NCBI GenBank assembly: GCA_025094145.1
Contig: JALLLS010000010.1
Coordinates: 434,001-498,000, forward strand
DNA length: 64,000 nucleotides
Direction: 5' to 3'
Source: Spinellus fusiger
Taxonomy: Eukaryota > Mucoromycota > Mucoromycetes > Mucorales > Phycomycetaceae
In this document: piece after piece, positions 36,950-48,825 of the stretch
Numbering within the stretch: position 1 is the stretch's first letter
How the letters are laid out: each line of letters begins with the position of its first letter
Notes under the pieces: generated by a model
What the model was told of the DNA's origin: nothing
Database searches by the model: none
What the model saw: the letters and a program-made list of their open reading frames with translations, nothing else
Made by a program: the position numbers and the translations under genes

Positions 36950-38872
36950 AAAAAGAAACATATTTATCATACAGTGTGTATGTCTGAAATACACCTCGAA
37001 TGGTAATAATAATAAACAGATCCACTATTATTTTCATTCATTTGTAGACAACATATGTTTAGAATGCATCAACCTTTTAAAAGAATCAGGTTTAGTTTGG
37101 AAAGAATCATAGGCCTAAATTAGATCACTTAAATTTTTAACACTTTATACATATCCAATAACTCTGCATTATCTCTTTGCTTGAATTGGTATCTTCTCTT
37201 CTACTTCTCTGAGTGACAAGGCCTTCTTCAGAACAAGGCTACTTATTAGGTGATGAGGGACTAATCTTGTCTATTTATTGGGTCACCATTCATCTGACAT
37301 AAGGTGCAAGCTCTTGAATACACGAGAAAGACCACTTTATTCTATTTTGAATCAAACTTCTTATCAGTGATTCATTTAAAAGACAATTGATAAACAAGGA
37401 CATCAGTCAGAGTGTAATTGTTCACTTAATATAGTTTGTTTTTCTCAATTAAAATTAACAAGGAACGCCGCACTAGTTGAATTATCTTATTCTTTTTTCC
37501 CCTCCTATTAAGCCCATAATAGGCAGGTAATATGGACTCTATTTGAAGAACTATACAATTAACCTTTATTCTTTTTAAGATATTTGCTATTTGATTCTCT
37601 TTAGATGAACATTTATGCTATAAAGACAATATTCTTTTTTCTTCTTCATTGAAAACAGAGCATAATAATAAAGGATGGTTGTAGTTGGACTTATTCAAAT
37701 AAAGAACATAGTGTATCTGTCGTGTTTATTTATTTTTAAGAATCACAGTAAAACTTTATACCACACAATACTATACTTTTTGTGAGCAAAGAATAAAGAC
37801 AAAGACAATGAAATCTATAGGCTTTTGTATAATTCTTTGTGTCATTCTTAGATCAAAGATAATATAGAGCACCAAGTTCTAGTCCTTTGAAACATCATGG
37901 CCTGCTCACAGTATACTATACAAAACACCGCATAAAAGTAAACTATGGTAATATGTACTTAATAATAGTTGTATTCTGTTCAGGAAAGAGCCAATATAAA
38001 TATTTTAATGTATCACTCATTGCATGATTGCCATGTACAACTACATTGGTATTTCCAGAATGCTGAACGATCACTCAGCTAGAAACAAGTAAAGGGAACA
38101 TGCAGTTGTCCATTCAAACAGTTAAAATCCACTATGATATTCTGGCCAATGAAAGTAATCATCTAATACAGGATCCCGAGAATGATGAGATTTCATTGAT
38201 GTAAAGTCCACGTTGAATAATAGAGTGTACTTCTAGAGCCATTGAGAGGTTAACAGTTAATATTCAAACTTTCAAGTGAATAACAAGTCATTGTTCATTA
38301 ACAATTAAAACAAAACAAGTAAAATTTTATTATCCTATTTCAGTGTACCTGTTTTTTAATAGTAACTTCAATGTTCTATTTTGAACTATCTCAATTTACA
38401 CATGTTAATATGTGTGCAACTTAGCTTCTCATTCTCAGTTGGATAAATAAAAATAAAAAATAAAAATGAAATCCCATTGCTACCAGATGTGCAGATATGA
38501 ATGAGTCTAGCTTATTAAAATAATAACGACAAGATACCTATGTGACAAATGCAATAACAAAAATAAAATAGACTTACACTCTCCCCAAGTGGACAATGAA
38601 TGCCTTTTCAACTTCAAAAATATACCTTAAATATTATATACAACTAGTGACTGAGGCTGAAGGATATATTAGAATGGAATGCATGTATTCAAACCTACTG
38701 GGCAATACATTCCCACTTGTACTTGAAGATTTTAATGATTTATTGGTACTGTTGCTTTCATCAGCAGTTACATTCTTTGATCAAGTATCATTATATAATA
38801 CGATAGATTTTTATAGATTTTTTTTTGCTATTCATAAAATACATCTATTCAATCTTATTTGGTTTCAAAGCA
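36950..38872. other. AT-rich intergenic region, no gene recognised
   Basis: About 1.9 kb of AT-rich DNA. The open frame at 38596-38892 has no family resemblance and overlaps the promoter and start of the secreted-protein gene, so it is not called. Open frames within 36822-37112 overlap the Fanzor-like remnant in another frame. Confidence 0.55.
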
Positions 38873-40590
38873 ATGAAGTTTCGCTATACTAGCTTAAGCT
38901 TAATAGCATTATTCGCACTAAGTGCTTCTGCCTCACCTCTCTCCGATGATGCCTCTTTTAATGAAATCAGTCAAGTAAGTAAAACATGTTATTAAGGAAC
39001 GTATTAGTTGCGTATTCTAACATGAGAAACCCCCTCTCCCCCTTTTAGTTGGATCATGATTTTACTATGAACAATGTAGATTCATTTAACTATGACAATG
39101 AATACAACGATCCACCATCGTTGGAAGACTACTTTGATAATCCTGGACAATTAGAACATTCATTTAACTCTGACAATGAATACAACGATCCACCATCGCT
39201 GAAAGACTACTTTGATAACCCTGAACAATTAGAAAATTCATTTACGCAGCATGAACCCGTTGCCAATGATAGTAACGCATTGCCCACCTACCAGGATACC
39301 AAACTTTCAGTCTCTGCTATTACTTCTGAAAACGATGATGGTGTGGCTTTTTCATTTGAAGATAAAGATCCTATACAACTTGATGGTACATCTTTCAAAA
39401 AAACAATGCTCCCTGTAGCAAAGAGTGGAAGTAGTGAATCCCCTATAAAGGGCATAGTAGCTGAACTTAAGAACATACAATATAACTTAAAGGCCGGCAT
39501 AAAGGGTGATATGAAGACTGACATGAAGAAGGTTATGCCTGACATGAAAAATGCCATGCCTGACATGAAAAATGCCATGCCTGACATGAAGAAGGTTGTG
39601 CCTGACATGAAGAAGGTTATTCCTGACATGAAAAATGCCATGCCTGACATGAAGAAAGTTATGCCTGACATGAAGAACGTGGTGACCAACATCGATACTA
39701 TGATCTCCAAGCCCTCTATTTCTGAACAAAAATTGGTGGATATCAAGAACAAGACTGCCCCTACCACCACCAAGGCTTCAGAAGCTAGTGGTACATTTTT
39801 CAAGATCAATGCCCATTTGCCCACTGCTATTGAAGCACCCGCTTTTGACTTCAAGAGAGAGGCTCTTATCCTCAGGGTCATCCAAGATCTTATTACTCTT
39901 GTACCTGATCTTATACATCCATTTGGCCCACCTAAGCAGAACAACGAACACTTCCCCCTCGATGTCAAGCAATCCATCATTGATTTTGAAAACAGTTTAC
40001 ACCATGCCGCTATTACCCTCCAAGAACTTATCACTACCATTCATGATATTAGAGAGTTAATCAACGCTTCCAGCCATGACTCTGTTAAACTCATGGCTGA
40101 ACATCCCGAACTCTTCATTAATGAATTTGAAACTGCCATTGAAGCCTCCAAGGAAAACAATACCAACGTTGCTACTAGCGAGACACTCTTCAACCTCAAC
40201 GTCTATGATAGTCAAGGAAAGACCGTTAACCGAGGAATCACTGGCTTTATTATTCAAATGATGGTCCGAAGACATCTTATGCACAGTTTAAGATCGTTTG
40301 CTAGACACGTCCGCAGAAAGATCGCCATCCATATCCGTATGGAATTGATGATGAAAAATATGTTGGACACGACCATCAAGAGCACTGAAAATATGGGCAG
40401 ATTCTTTGATAGTTTGTCCAAGACAAAGACTGGTACCTATATCTTGGCTCCTAGAAACTCTCGTCTCAACCCCTCTCAGTACTTAATTATTCTCTTGGGT
40501 CATGAGCCCCGAGCCTTGAACTTCTTGTATGATCCTACAGCCTCAAATGCAGCCATCACTTTGAAGGCTATTGATAATACACTTTCATAG
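38873..40590 (+). CDS. Secreted low-complexity protein with PDMK heptapeptide repeats, two exons
   Basis: Exons 38873-38974 and 39049-40590 give 547 residues. The start (MKFRYTSLSLIALFALSASA) is a clear signal peptide, with cleavage likely after ASASA or nearby. Residues about 45-95 contain a 26-residue unit used twice, around SFNYDNEYNDPPSLEDYF. Residues about 190-250 hold eight consecutive seven-residue units of the form PDMK followed by NAM, KVV, KVI, KVM or NVV. The second half is helical with conserved-looking segments (DFENSLHHAAITLQELITTI and HPELFINEFETAI). No known domain was recognised. A weakly similar helical segment occurs in the secreted protein at 62.7 kb, suggesting a family. 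Secretion and a wall or extracellular role are inferred only from the signal peptide. Confidence 0.85.
39514..39690 (+). repeat. 21-bp coding tandem repeat (PDMKxxx units)
   Basis: About eight units of 21 bp built around CCTGACATGAAGAA or CCTGACATGAAAAA, in frame within the secreted-protein gene. The unit variants NAM and KVx alternate irregularly, consistent with repeated slippage or unequal exchange. Confidence 0.9.
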
Positions 40591-40753
40591 TTGAAATAGA
40601 ATTATTCTCTAGCTTTGTTTTTATTTTTCTTTCTCTTTGATAGTGTCTTTATATCCCCCCCCTTTATAGAATAATAGATAGTCAATTACTTTTTTATCTT
40701 TTCTCATCCATATATATTGTGAAAATATTAGAATAAATATATGTGAATGTTTC

Positions 40754-42981
40754 TTAAAAATTCAGATCCAAAGTAGAGAAATCAGTGTCTCCCAACTCAA
40801 GCTCAATAGCTCTTAACAACTCATCATCTTCATCCAAGCATGTCTTTGATCGTTCTACTGATCGTGGCACAGGTGTTTTTGGTGGTGAAATTAGACTGAT
40901 AGTACTTGTTGTTGTATTAGGTGCAACCCCCTTGGGTTTGCCGATGTCTCTACCACGCGGGCGAAGTAACTGACTGAGGATGTCTTCATCAATGGCTTGA
41001 TTGACATCTTCCAATTGCTAAAATGTACATAAATATACAATGTGATAATAGAAGCAAGAGGTTTTTTTTTGTCAATAAGAATGAAAAATAAAACAGACTA
41101 TGTGTCCATGTACATTTCTATAAAGCTACTTACCCCACGATAGTCTCCTCCTACAAACACCTGAGGTAATGGTTTGGCACGACCTCCCATCATACTACTT
41201 TGACGTCGCATGTGCTGTAATGCTTGCTCACTCTGAGCAACATCCATGATCTCATATATAATCTGATGAGCTTTTAATTTATTCTGAAGATCCTCTTGAT
41301 TACGCTTGATGGTTCTATTGTTAGACACACTGGATACATAAACTTGTACAAGAGAAGGGTCTCGTGGAGTCAGGTTTAAAGGTGCCTCTTTCTGAAGCAT
41401 CCCAGACCATTTAAGTTTGCTGGCTATGACTGGCTTGTGGGAGGTTTCATCTTTTGGTGCTTCCAAAAGATCCCTCAGCTCAGCCTGTTGATCCTGCTTG
41501 AGAATCGACACTTGTTCTTGGTGAGATTTCTGAAGATGGGCAAGTTGAACAGAATGGTTATGTTCTGACTGTTCAAACTCCTGAAGAAGCTTTTCTACTT
41601 CATCGTTCATATTATTCTTGGCGTGCTTTTCTGTAACATTAAGTCTGTCTCTAAGTTTCTCAATATCATCTGCATGGCGTTTTTCAAGGGAAGCAATGGT
41701 CTGCTTTTGTTCACGTTCCAGAGTATTCATGGCATGACCATGAGAAGCTTTGATATCCTGCAGTGTCTTTTGATGTTGGATGATGGTTTGATCCTTCTCT
41801 GCCATAGCCTCTGCATGAACTTGAAGTATTGCTTCATGTTTTTGTTTTTGTGCCTGTCAGTATAATATAGATATAAACATAGATGTGTGTACATATACAT
41901 ACATAAATACACATATAAAGATGACCTTTTTTTCTTTTTTTTTCATTCTTTCAAATAGTACCTTTAAACTATTAAGACATTACCTCAAGTTGATGGTTAA
42001 GTTCATCCAGTTTATGGATCAAGATTCTGTCACTCTCAAGATCCATTGTCAACCGGTTGACTCTTTTCTGTCGCTCCTGATCCTTGCTTTCTTCTCTCGG
42101 GATGCGATCTCGACGGTTTATCTGAGCTCTCAGTTCGGCCAACTCATTTTCCTTCTCTTCTAGACGCTTCACCACCTCTTCGTTCTAATGCTATATTAGT
42201 TATCTGTATGAAAAATGAAAAATGAAACTACCTACAGTTCTTCTCAACTGATTCATTTGAAGAGTCACCTCCTCCAAAGCAGGCTTGACCAATTCTGCCC
42301 GCTCTGATTGCCATTGACGCTTCCATTCTTCCAGCTGACCTTCCTTGTCTCGTAAAAGCCTATCCTTTTCTGCCAATTTCTGTTCTAAAAGGTCACTCCT
42401 TTGCTCTTCGTCGTTCTCCTCATCACTGTCCTCTTCAATTCTTTCCAAAAGGTTGTTAATTTCATTTTGCTTTTGTTCCAGTATGTGTTCCTTGAGAGCT
42501 AGTGCACCCATTATTTCTTTATTGCGTGCTTCCATCTCGGCTAACATTTGCTTATTGGCTACTATATCAGCAGAAGGTTCTCCTATACTGTTTTTGCGTT
42601 GACTTTCATCCAACTGATGTCGTAACTGTTCAAGCTCCACGGATTGGCGGGCAATAACATCAAGATGTTGACTATTCTGAGAAGCACAATAATAGTAGCG
42701 AGAAAGATCATATTAATAAAAAGAACACTATAGATCAGTAACCATAGCACCCGTGGGATGGAAGTATTAGGAGTTTAGCTCCCTATAACGCTGGATCTCC
42801 TTAATCCATTTCTTACTTTTGATTTTAACGCGTTGTATTCTTGTCGGATTTGTGATGCAGCTGTCCGTGAGCTGGCAATACTGGCAGGTCGACTTGTGCC
42901 TATCGAACGAGACTTATTCTCGGTGGGTTTCTCATGATGAAGCTTTAAAAGTGCCTTTTTGCGACTACCAAGACAAAGCAT
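40754..42981 (-). CDS. Coiled-coil protein with C-terminal SH3BGR/glutaredoxin-like domain, five exons
   Basis: Minus-strand exons 42981-42817, 42676-42236, 42184-41984, 41853-41134 and 41017-40754 give 596 residues. After a basic Ser-rich N-terminus (KSRSIGTSRPASIASSRTAA), residues about 56-370 are almost continuous heptad-rich coiled coil (for example VKRLEEKENELAELRAQINR). Residues about 405-500 resemble the SH3BGR/glutaredoxin-like thioredoxin fold: LVQVYVSSVSNNRTIKRNQE at the first strand, then IIYEIMDVAQSE and LPQVFVGGDYRG. The redox CxxC is absent (SSVSNNR instead), as in SH3BGR proteins, so it is probably a binding module rather than an oxidoreductase. The C-terminus is acidic (DEDDELLRAIELELGDTDF). 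Such architecture suggests a scaffold or tether; the partner is unknown. It is convergent with the secreted-protein gene, 163 bp away. Confidence 0.83.
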
Positions 42982-44255
42982 AGTGGACAGAGAAAGTATA
43001 GAACAAGAGAAAGAACGATACTTTTTTTTTATATAAAAAAAAACTCTCTGCCTTTATCTTTGAAGAAATATTATTCTAGGGATCTATGGAGAATTTGCAT
43101 GTGCATTACCCCTAAGTTTAATTCTTGCAACATATATTTTTGCCTTGTCTGGTTCCTTTTATCTTCTCTGTCCTCCTTGACACATCTATGAACTGTTGTT
43201 GTTCTTTTGTTTTAATAGAAAGAACTGGTCATGAATAGAAATAGAAATCAACGGCAATTCTAGATGGGATGTTCTTCTGGTAGAATGGCATCACTTGTAG
43301 AGTATAGTGTTATAGGCATGCACATTTACATTGATTTTATTGATTGTTCATTTAATGCATCTAAAGATTCTGTCTATGCATTTGATCTGGATAAGGTACA
43401 CTACTTATAAAAAAACAGCAAGTAACAGAAGGGGGGGCACTCTTTGTTTTCACTTGCTAGTCATCTTCTGATATTTATAGACTGTTGAAATTTACTTGAA
43501 AAGGTGTGTATCTGTTAATGATCTGTCCACCTATGGCTTCATGTTAATTTATTGAATACAAGTGATTAATAATGACCAAAAATAAAAACCAACTTGACAG
43601 TCAGTTATAAGAGAGAAGAGAGAAGAGAGAAAATAGAAAATAGAAAGTAAAAAACTACTATCTATAGTATCAGTGCTATTAACACTAAAAAGTTGTTCAT
43701 TTACGAATGATTATTTTAAACTTGTCAGCCAAGGTCATCCAATGCATAACACTTTAAAAGAGACTCATCATTTATATTTTCTAAGAATAAAAAAGAAACC
43801 TCCTTGGGGGCCATGAGTTATTGCAGTCGATTGTTTTAAACAGTAAAATAAATAAGAGGGAAAATAGCAGAAATAGGATTAATTCTTAGGCTTATTCACA
43901 ACAGTTATAAACTGCGGGCTGAATAGTACACTGCTGCTGTAGGTAGGTATCCATAGAGATAAAGACATGCACATGGAAATATATGTACAGTCATCCACGC
44001 ATGTACAAGTGACTACTTTAATGAACATCCCCCAGCATACCGTGGACAAGAGGCAAGAGAGGTTTCTTAGAGAGCTTAGCATGAATTAAAAGATGACGCG
44101 AGCAATACTAAATAAAATAAAAAATAAAATAAAGAGAGAGAGAGAGAGAGAAAGAGAGCTATTGAACAAGTGACTCTTCTTTCTACATCTTACACCTTCC
44201 TTACACCTTACACTTTACACCTTCCTTCCACTTTACATTTTGACTTGTGTGGAAA
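42982..44255. other. AT-rich intergenic region, no gene recognised
   Basis: Spacer of about 1.3 kb between divergent genes, so both promoters should lie here. A (GA)n run lies at 44132-44158. No coding signature. Confidence 0.55.
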
Positions 44256-45163
44256 ATGAAATACGGATTCCCAAATAAAGGCCACTTTTATATCAAGGCT
44301 CTTAATAGTAACAATGTGTTGGATGTGTTCATGGGAGAACTAACGGTAGAGTGAGAGAAGAAAAGAATAAATAAATAACCATCCCTCTTGTGCTATTTCT
44401 CATTCTAAATAATAATAAAGGCCGACTCTTCTGTGATTGTTTGGCCTCAAGTAAGTTACAAGTGCATTCACAGTACATAACTCTATTCTTTAGAAAGGGG
44501 AGGATGATAACAGTAACCAGGTGAGTTGAGAATTACATAAGAAAGTGACTAACAAAAGACCAGCTGTGGACATTTGATGATGGGTATTTAACTAACAAGA
44601 AATCAAACTTGGGTAAATGAATAGGTCATCTATCAATGCTACTTGAATTGACCTCTTGTACTATTATGTATGTGTCTGTGGAATACTAGTCATGGATGTG
44701 AGAGGAGGTAGGACTACAGAATGAAGATAGGGAGCAAGAAGAACATGTATCCACCTGAGATGTTCTGTAGGTGATATCAAGCCAGACACACTTGTGGTTC
44801 AATACGATCGTAAAGAAGCAATGTAAGGCCAACACTCATCTTCAACAACAACAAAAAAGGGGGTTGTTTTTCTCGGGAAATACAAATAAAAATGGGTGGG
44901 TTAGGGCACATAATCAGCGTTGGGGCTACAGAGAAGGGTTTCTTTACATAGTAGCCGATCCTCGTTATGTATTAGAGATCAAGGTAAGAAGGATCGTCTT
45001 TCCAACAGAAATCGTCTCTTCATGAAAGTATTTACTCATCAGCACATCTTATATAACAAAGGGAGGAAGTGGTGTTGATGGAAGTAGAGCCTATTTGTCT
45101 CTTCGTAGACCAGAAGACAATAGTAACCAACAATGGACTGTTGTGCCCTTTGATGAAGAGTGA
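44256..45163 (+). CDS. Ricin B-type (beta-trefoil) lectin domain protein, eight small exons
   Basis: Exons 44256-44345, 44421-44450, 44494-44520, 44564-44612, 44690-44707, 44771-44822, 44905-44983 and 45062-45163 give 148 residues, one beta-trefoil. The three lobes are visible: HFYIKALNSNNVLDV with VIVWPQ and NQLWTF; then LVMDVRGGDIKPD, LVVQYDR and HNQRWGY; then FLYIVADPRYVLEIK, RAYLSLRRPEDNSNQQW. The repeated (Q/N)xW signature is typical of the QxW family (CBM13). There is no signal peptide, so it is probably cytosolic. Sugar specificity cannot be told, and lobe one has few classic binding residues. Exons are as short as 18 nt, so the gene depends on accurate micro-splicing; every junction restores the trefoil pattern. 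It lies 355 bp upstream of the hexokinase-like gene on the same strand. No toxin chain is present. Confidence 0.82.
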
Positions 45164-45518
45164 ATAAGGACATCCATCCGCACGTAAGAAGAGATTCTTT
45201 AATAAATGGCCATTCTTCTACACATTTATATGAGTAAACATTCTTCTGTAAAAAGTTACGTTGGCTGATTTGCTGGCTAGGCCATTATTTCATTATTTCA
45301 TCTGCTTATTCTATCCACACTAATAATACTGCTACTGTGAATAAGCATAGAAACAAACCATCGTCCTGAGTAACTTCTCCCGCTCCTCTCGCACAAAGTC
45401 ATATGATTTGCTCTCCCGCTCTTCCCGCTCATCAATAAAATAGAGTTGTGTAGGTATCTGACTTTTTATTTCATTTACTTGTCCTTTCTCTTTCTCTTCC
45501 TGTACTCTTGGAAGCACT

Positions 45519-47273
45519 ATGCAGCCTCATGAGCAGCCTCATGAGCAGCCTCATGACGGTAGCCCAGCACAAAGAGCAGCAATAGAAGAGCTTAGACTCC
45601 TATTTGACCTGGATAGCCAATGTCTGGTCAATATTACGAAACAGTTTAATAAAGAACTCGAGGCAGGACTCACAGACGACCGTTCAAGTGAATTGAACAT
45701 GATACCCACCTATGTTACAGGTAAACACACACACACAGATATATAGCTATAGATCTATGGATATATAGATATAGATCTATCTACACGCCATGGAAAATTC
45801 TTTCTATGACTTGTCAGTGGAATACTCATTCATCCTACTAGGATATCCTACCGGGAACGAAAAAGGCACCTATTTTGCTCTCGAAATAGCCGGTATGGAT
45901 ATTTATGCCTGCCAAGTCAAACTCAAGGGAGACAATGGAAAACTTGCCATCAACCAGTACCAGTACAAGATACCACAAGACTTGACAAGCGGAGACGACT
46001 TTACCGTTCTGATCGATTATGTTGTTGAATGCTTTTCAGACTTCCTTGCACGTGTCAATACCCAGGATCTCTTTGTCTATCCAACTGCAGTGTCATTTGG
46101 ATTTGCTATTAAACAGACAGGACTGAATAGAGGAAGAATCCTCTCGCTTGGACATGGCATTAGTTATCCAAATGGTGTAGGGGTAGACATTGTTCAATTG
46201 ATGCATGAGCGTGTTGCTCTTAAAGGACTTCCCATTAGGATAGTAGCCATTGCCAATGGTAAGCTTAAATACCATGTAAAAACAGTACTGATGGGATGTC
46301 TTTCTTTTTTTTAATTTTTAATTTTTTAATTTTTTTTATAGATGCTGTATGCACTCTCTTAGCTCATGCCTATCAACATCCCACCACACGCATTGGGGTG
46401 GTTCATGGTCTTGGTACCAATTGTGCATATTATGAGTGTGCTTCCAATGTCATCAAACTAAAAGACCAGGTTTCAAAAGACAGAGATGTTATCATCAATA
46501 CCGAGTGGGGCAACTTTGGCTCCATTCGACGTAATTTACCTTGTACTTGGTTTGATCGCAAATTAGACAGAGAATCAATGAATCCTCAATTTCACGTATT
46601 TGAGAAAATGACAGCTGGCATCTTTTTGGGGGAGTTAGTTCGAAGCATACTCATTCACCTTGTAGATCGCGATTTATTATTTGGAGGCGAATGTTCAGAC
46701 ACTCTGAATAGTTATCATAGCTTTGATACAAGCTACATGTATGTGTGTGAAGGAGATGATTCAGCCAATCTTGAAGATACCCGTATTGTATTAGAGGACA
46801 TGCTTGACATATCAAAAACAACACTAGCAGATAGACAAATGGTAAAAAGAGTCTGCGAGTTGGTAGGCACAAGGGCTGCCATGTTGGTAGGGGCTTCCCT
46901 TGTAGCTGTAGTTCAACGCATTGTGGATGGAGAGATCCCTACAAACGAGGCAGAGAGCTATGCCATCTGTAAGTAAGCAGACCATGAATCTACCAATAGA
47001 CAATGAGAATTAAAAAGAATAAGAGGGGGATAGGAGGGGGAGAAGAGTAGAGTGGCAGAAAGGACATTGTTTAACCACTGCTCTGTAGCTATTAGTGGAA
47101 GTGTCTACGAAGACTACCCTTCCTTCCATCCCCGTGTCTGCAAAACACTCAAAGATCTTCTTCCAGATTCCATTGCCTCTCGTCTCTCAGTAGGTATTGT
47201 CAAACATTCACGTATTGTGGGTGTGGCTATTGTGGCCATGATGGCTGAAAAGGCAATTTCCGATTCTCTCTAG
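45519..47273 (+). CDS. Divergent hexokinase-family protein, possibly non-catalytic, four exons
   Basis: Exons 45519-45720, 45842-46258, 46342-46968 and 47053-47273 give 488 residues, the usual hexokinase length. Fold landmarks run in order: PTGNEKGTYFALEIAGMD, QTGLNRGRILSLGHG, VAIANDAVCTLLAHA, GLGTNCAYYE, INTEWGNFGSIRRNLP, LDRESMNP, FEKMTAGIFLGELVR and ISGSVYEDYPSFHPRV. The catalytic Asp (in NDAV) and substrate Asn/Glu (GTN, NTEWG) remain. However, the phosphate-1 loop LDLGGTNxR of active enzymes is replaced by LEIAGMDIY, and the TKGF segment by LGHGI. That suggests weak or no ATP-dependent sugar phosphorylation, as in the non-catalytic fungal hexokinases HxkC and XprF that act as regulators. 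The N-terminus has a triple HEQP repeat. The last junction (46968|47053) is the least certain. Confidence 0.85.
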
Positions 47274-48408
47274 TATAAGTCTTTGCTCTTCCCTCTCTCC
47301 CATTTCCTGCATTCTCTTTGTTTATTTATCCAACAAATACCTGTAAATTTCACTACTTTTTATTTCTTATATTAATTTGTACTTCCATACACACTGTTGG
47401 GTCTTGTTAAGCAGAGAGTGTATATGGATCTAGTCCTTGTCGAATCCATTTTTATTAATATAGAAGAGTAAACATCCGTGGACTATTGGAGGCTATTTTT
47501 GATATGCACTTGTATGTGCGACATGGTTGCTGCACACCCAAAGATCATTCTTGATCTCAGTGCCAAAATGTCATTGTGTAATCATGGAGTCATTGGACTT
47601 TATTCAGTGGTAGCAATTAAATTTAAATACTTCCATGTGATTTTATAGGCATTCCTATTCCACATGTATAGCCTCTCATCTGAGATGGTCCTGTAAAGAG
47701 TTCATCTTTTCTGTTCTCACAGTCAACTATAGAATCCATTCTAATGTGTTTTAAAAGGTCGCTTTAGACTCAGAATGTCCACAACATGTATTTATCACTT
47801 TAGTTAGCAAACTACAGAGGACAAAAAGTGGAGGGTCTCTGCATATCTTAAAGGTACAAACAAATGAATGTCTTTATATAAAGGATGGGTGGATATGTTG
47901 ATAAAAGGACTAATAGTGCATTGAATTATAACAACATGCATTGTTCATCTTCACAGCAGAAAAGGAATTCTGACTCTATGTTTATGGGACATCCCACAGG
48001 TACAAACATTGTCCTTGTCCATCAAATCCACAGTAAGTATAGCACTTTTACGGATAAGCTTGTACGAGTCTATTGGCTGGGTAAGTAATTAAGACACTGC
48101 TATGTACATTCACTTTAATAAGCACAAAACATTTATGAGACCGATTTTATTGTCTTTATAATAAATGCAAGACCTTGAATCTATCAATATAATAAATATT
48201 CTTTGGAATTAACTATTATAGATGACTGGAGTAGAAATGATCTGTGTTATTTTGTTAGATGTGTCTAGCCTTTAGTCTAATCCAGGAGAAGCAATTCCTT
48301 TTCTCCACACTATTTTACGTTCTAAGAATGAGAGTACAGCTTACTTACCTGTGTTTGGGAATACAAACATTTCAGGGCAAAAAGAAAAGAAGAAAAAGAA
48401 AAAAGATA
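47274..48408. other. Intergenic region, one unexplained open frame
   Basis: About 1.1 kb of AT-rich DNA. The frame at 47885-48088 (MGGYVDKRTNSALNYNNMHC) has mixed composition but no recognised family and no clear splice partners, so it is only noted. The region ends at the left terminus of the inverted-repeat transposon. Confidence 0.45.
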
Positions 48409-48825
48409 CAGTGCCTCCGATGCCAATTGACGCTTTTTGAAATTAGTTTGTGCTTATGTACAACTCAATTGACGCTTTTTATAATACCCAACTTGCGCAT
48501 TTAACTGGGCCAATTCACATATTCAAACTAGACCAAATCACACTTCCAGGCAGCTCAAATCGTGCTTTTGGTCATTGCAAATAGCATTTATTGATAAATA
48601 TTAGACAATACTTTTAAAGATAAAATTTATTAAACAAGCTCTTTGGAAGATATTTGTCCAAAGTATTTACAGTGTTGATTCATGTTTTTTTTATATAAGT
48701 AGAGAATCCGTCAGCTGAAATCTAAAACGCTATTGAAGTGTTAATAAGTTTGCTGATATTTATATTAAAAAAAATATAAGGGTACATGAGTTTATGAAGG
48801 AAAATTGTAATCTCATCATGGGAGA

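Noticed and set aside
36822..37112. Open frame of 96 codons downstream of the Fanzor-like motif
   Set aside because: It is in a different frame from the conserved ribbon and NRD motif, and its first part overlaps the frame that continues from them.
38596..38892. Open frame of 98 codons before the secreted-protein gene
   Set aside because: Hydrophobic, AT-driven composition, and it overlaps the signal-peptide start of the better-supported gene in another frame.
39288..40040. Minus-strand frame of 250 codons opposite the secreted-protein gene
   Set aside because: It mirrors the 21-bp coding repeat of the plus strand and has no domain of its own.
47885..48088. Open frame of 67 codons with mixed composition
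   Set aside because: No family resemblance, no clear splice partners and no conserved neighbour. Noted only inside the intergenic entry.
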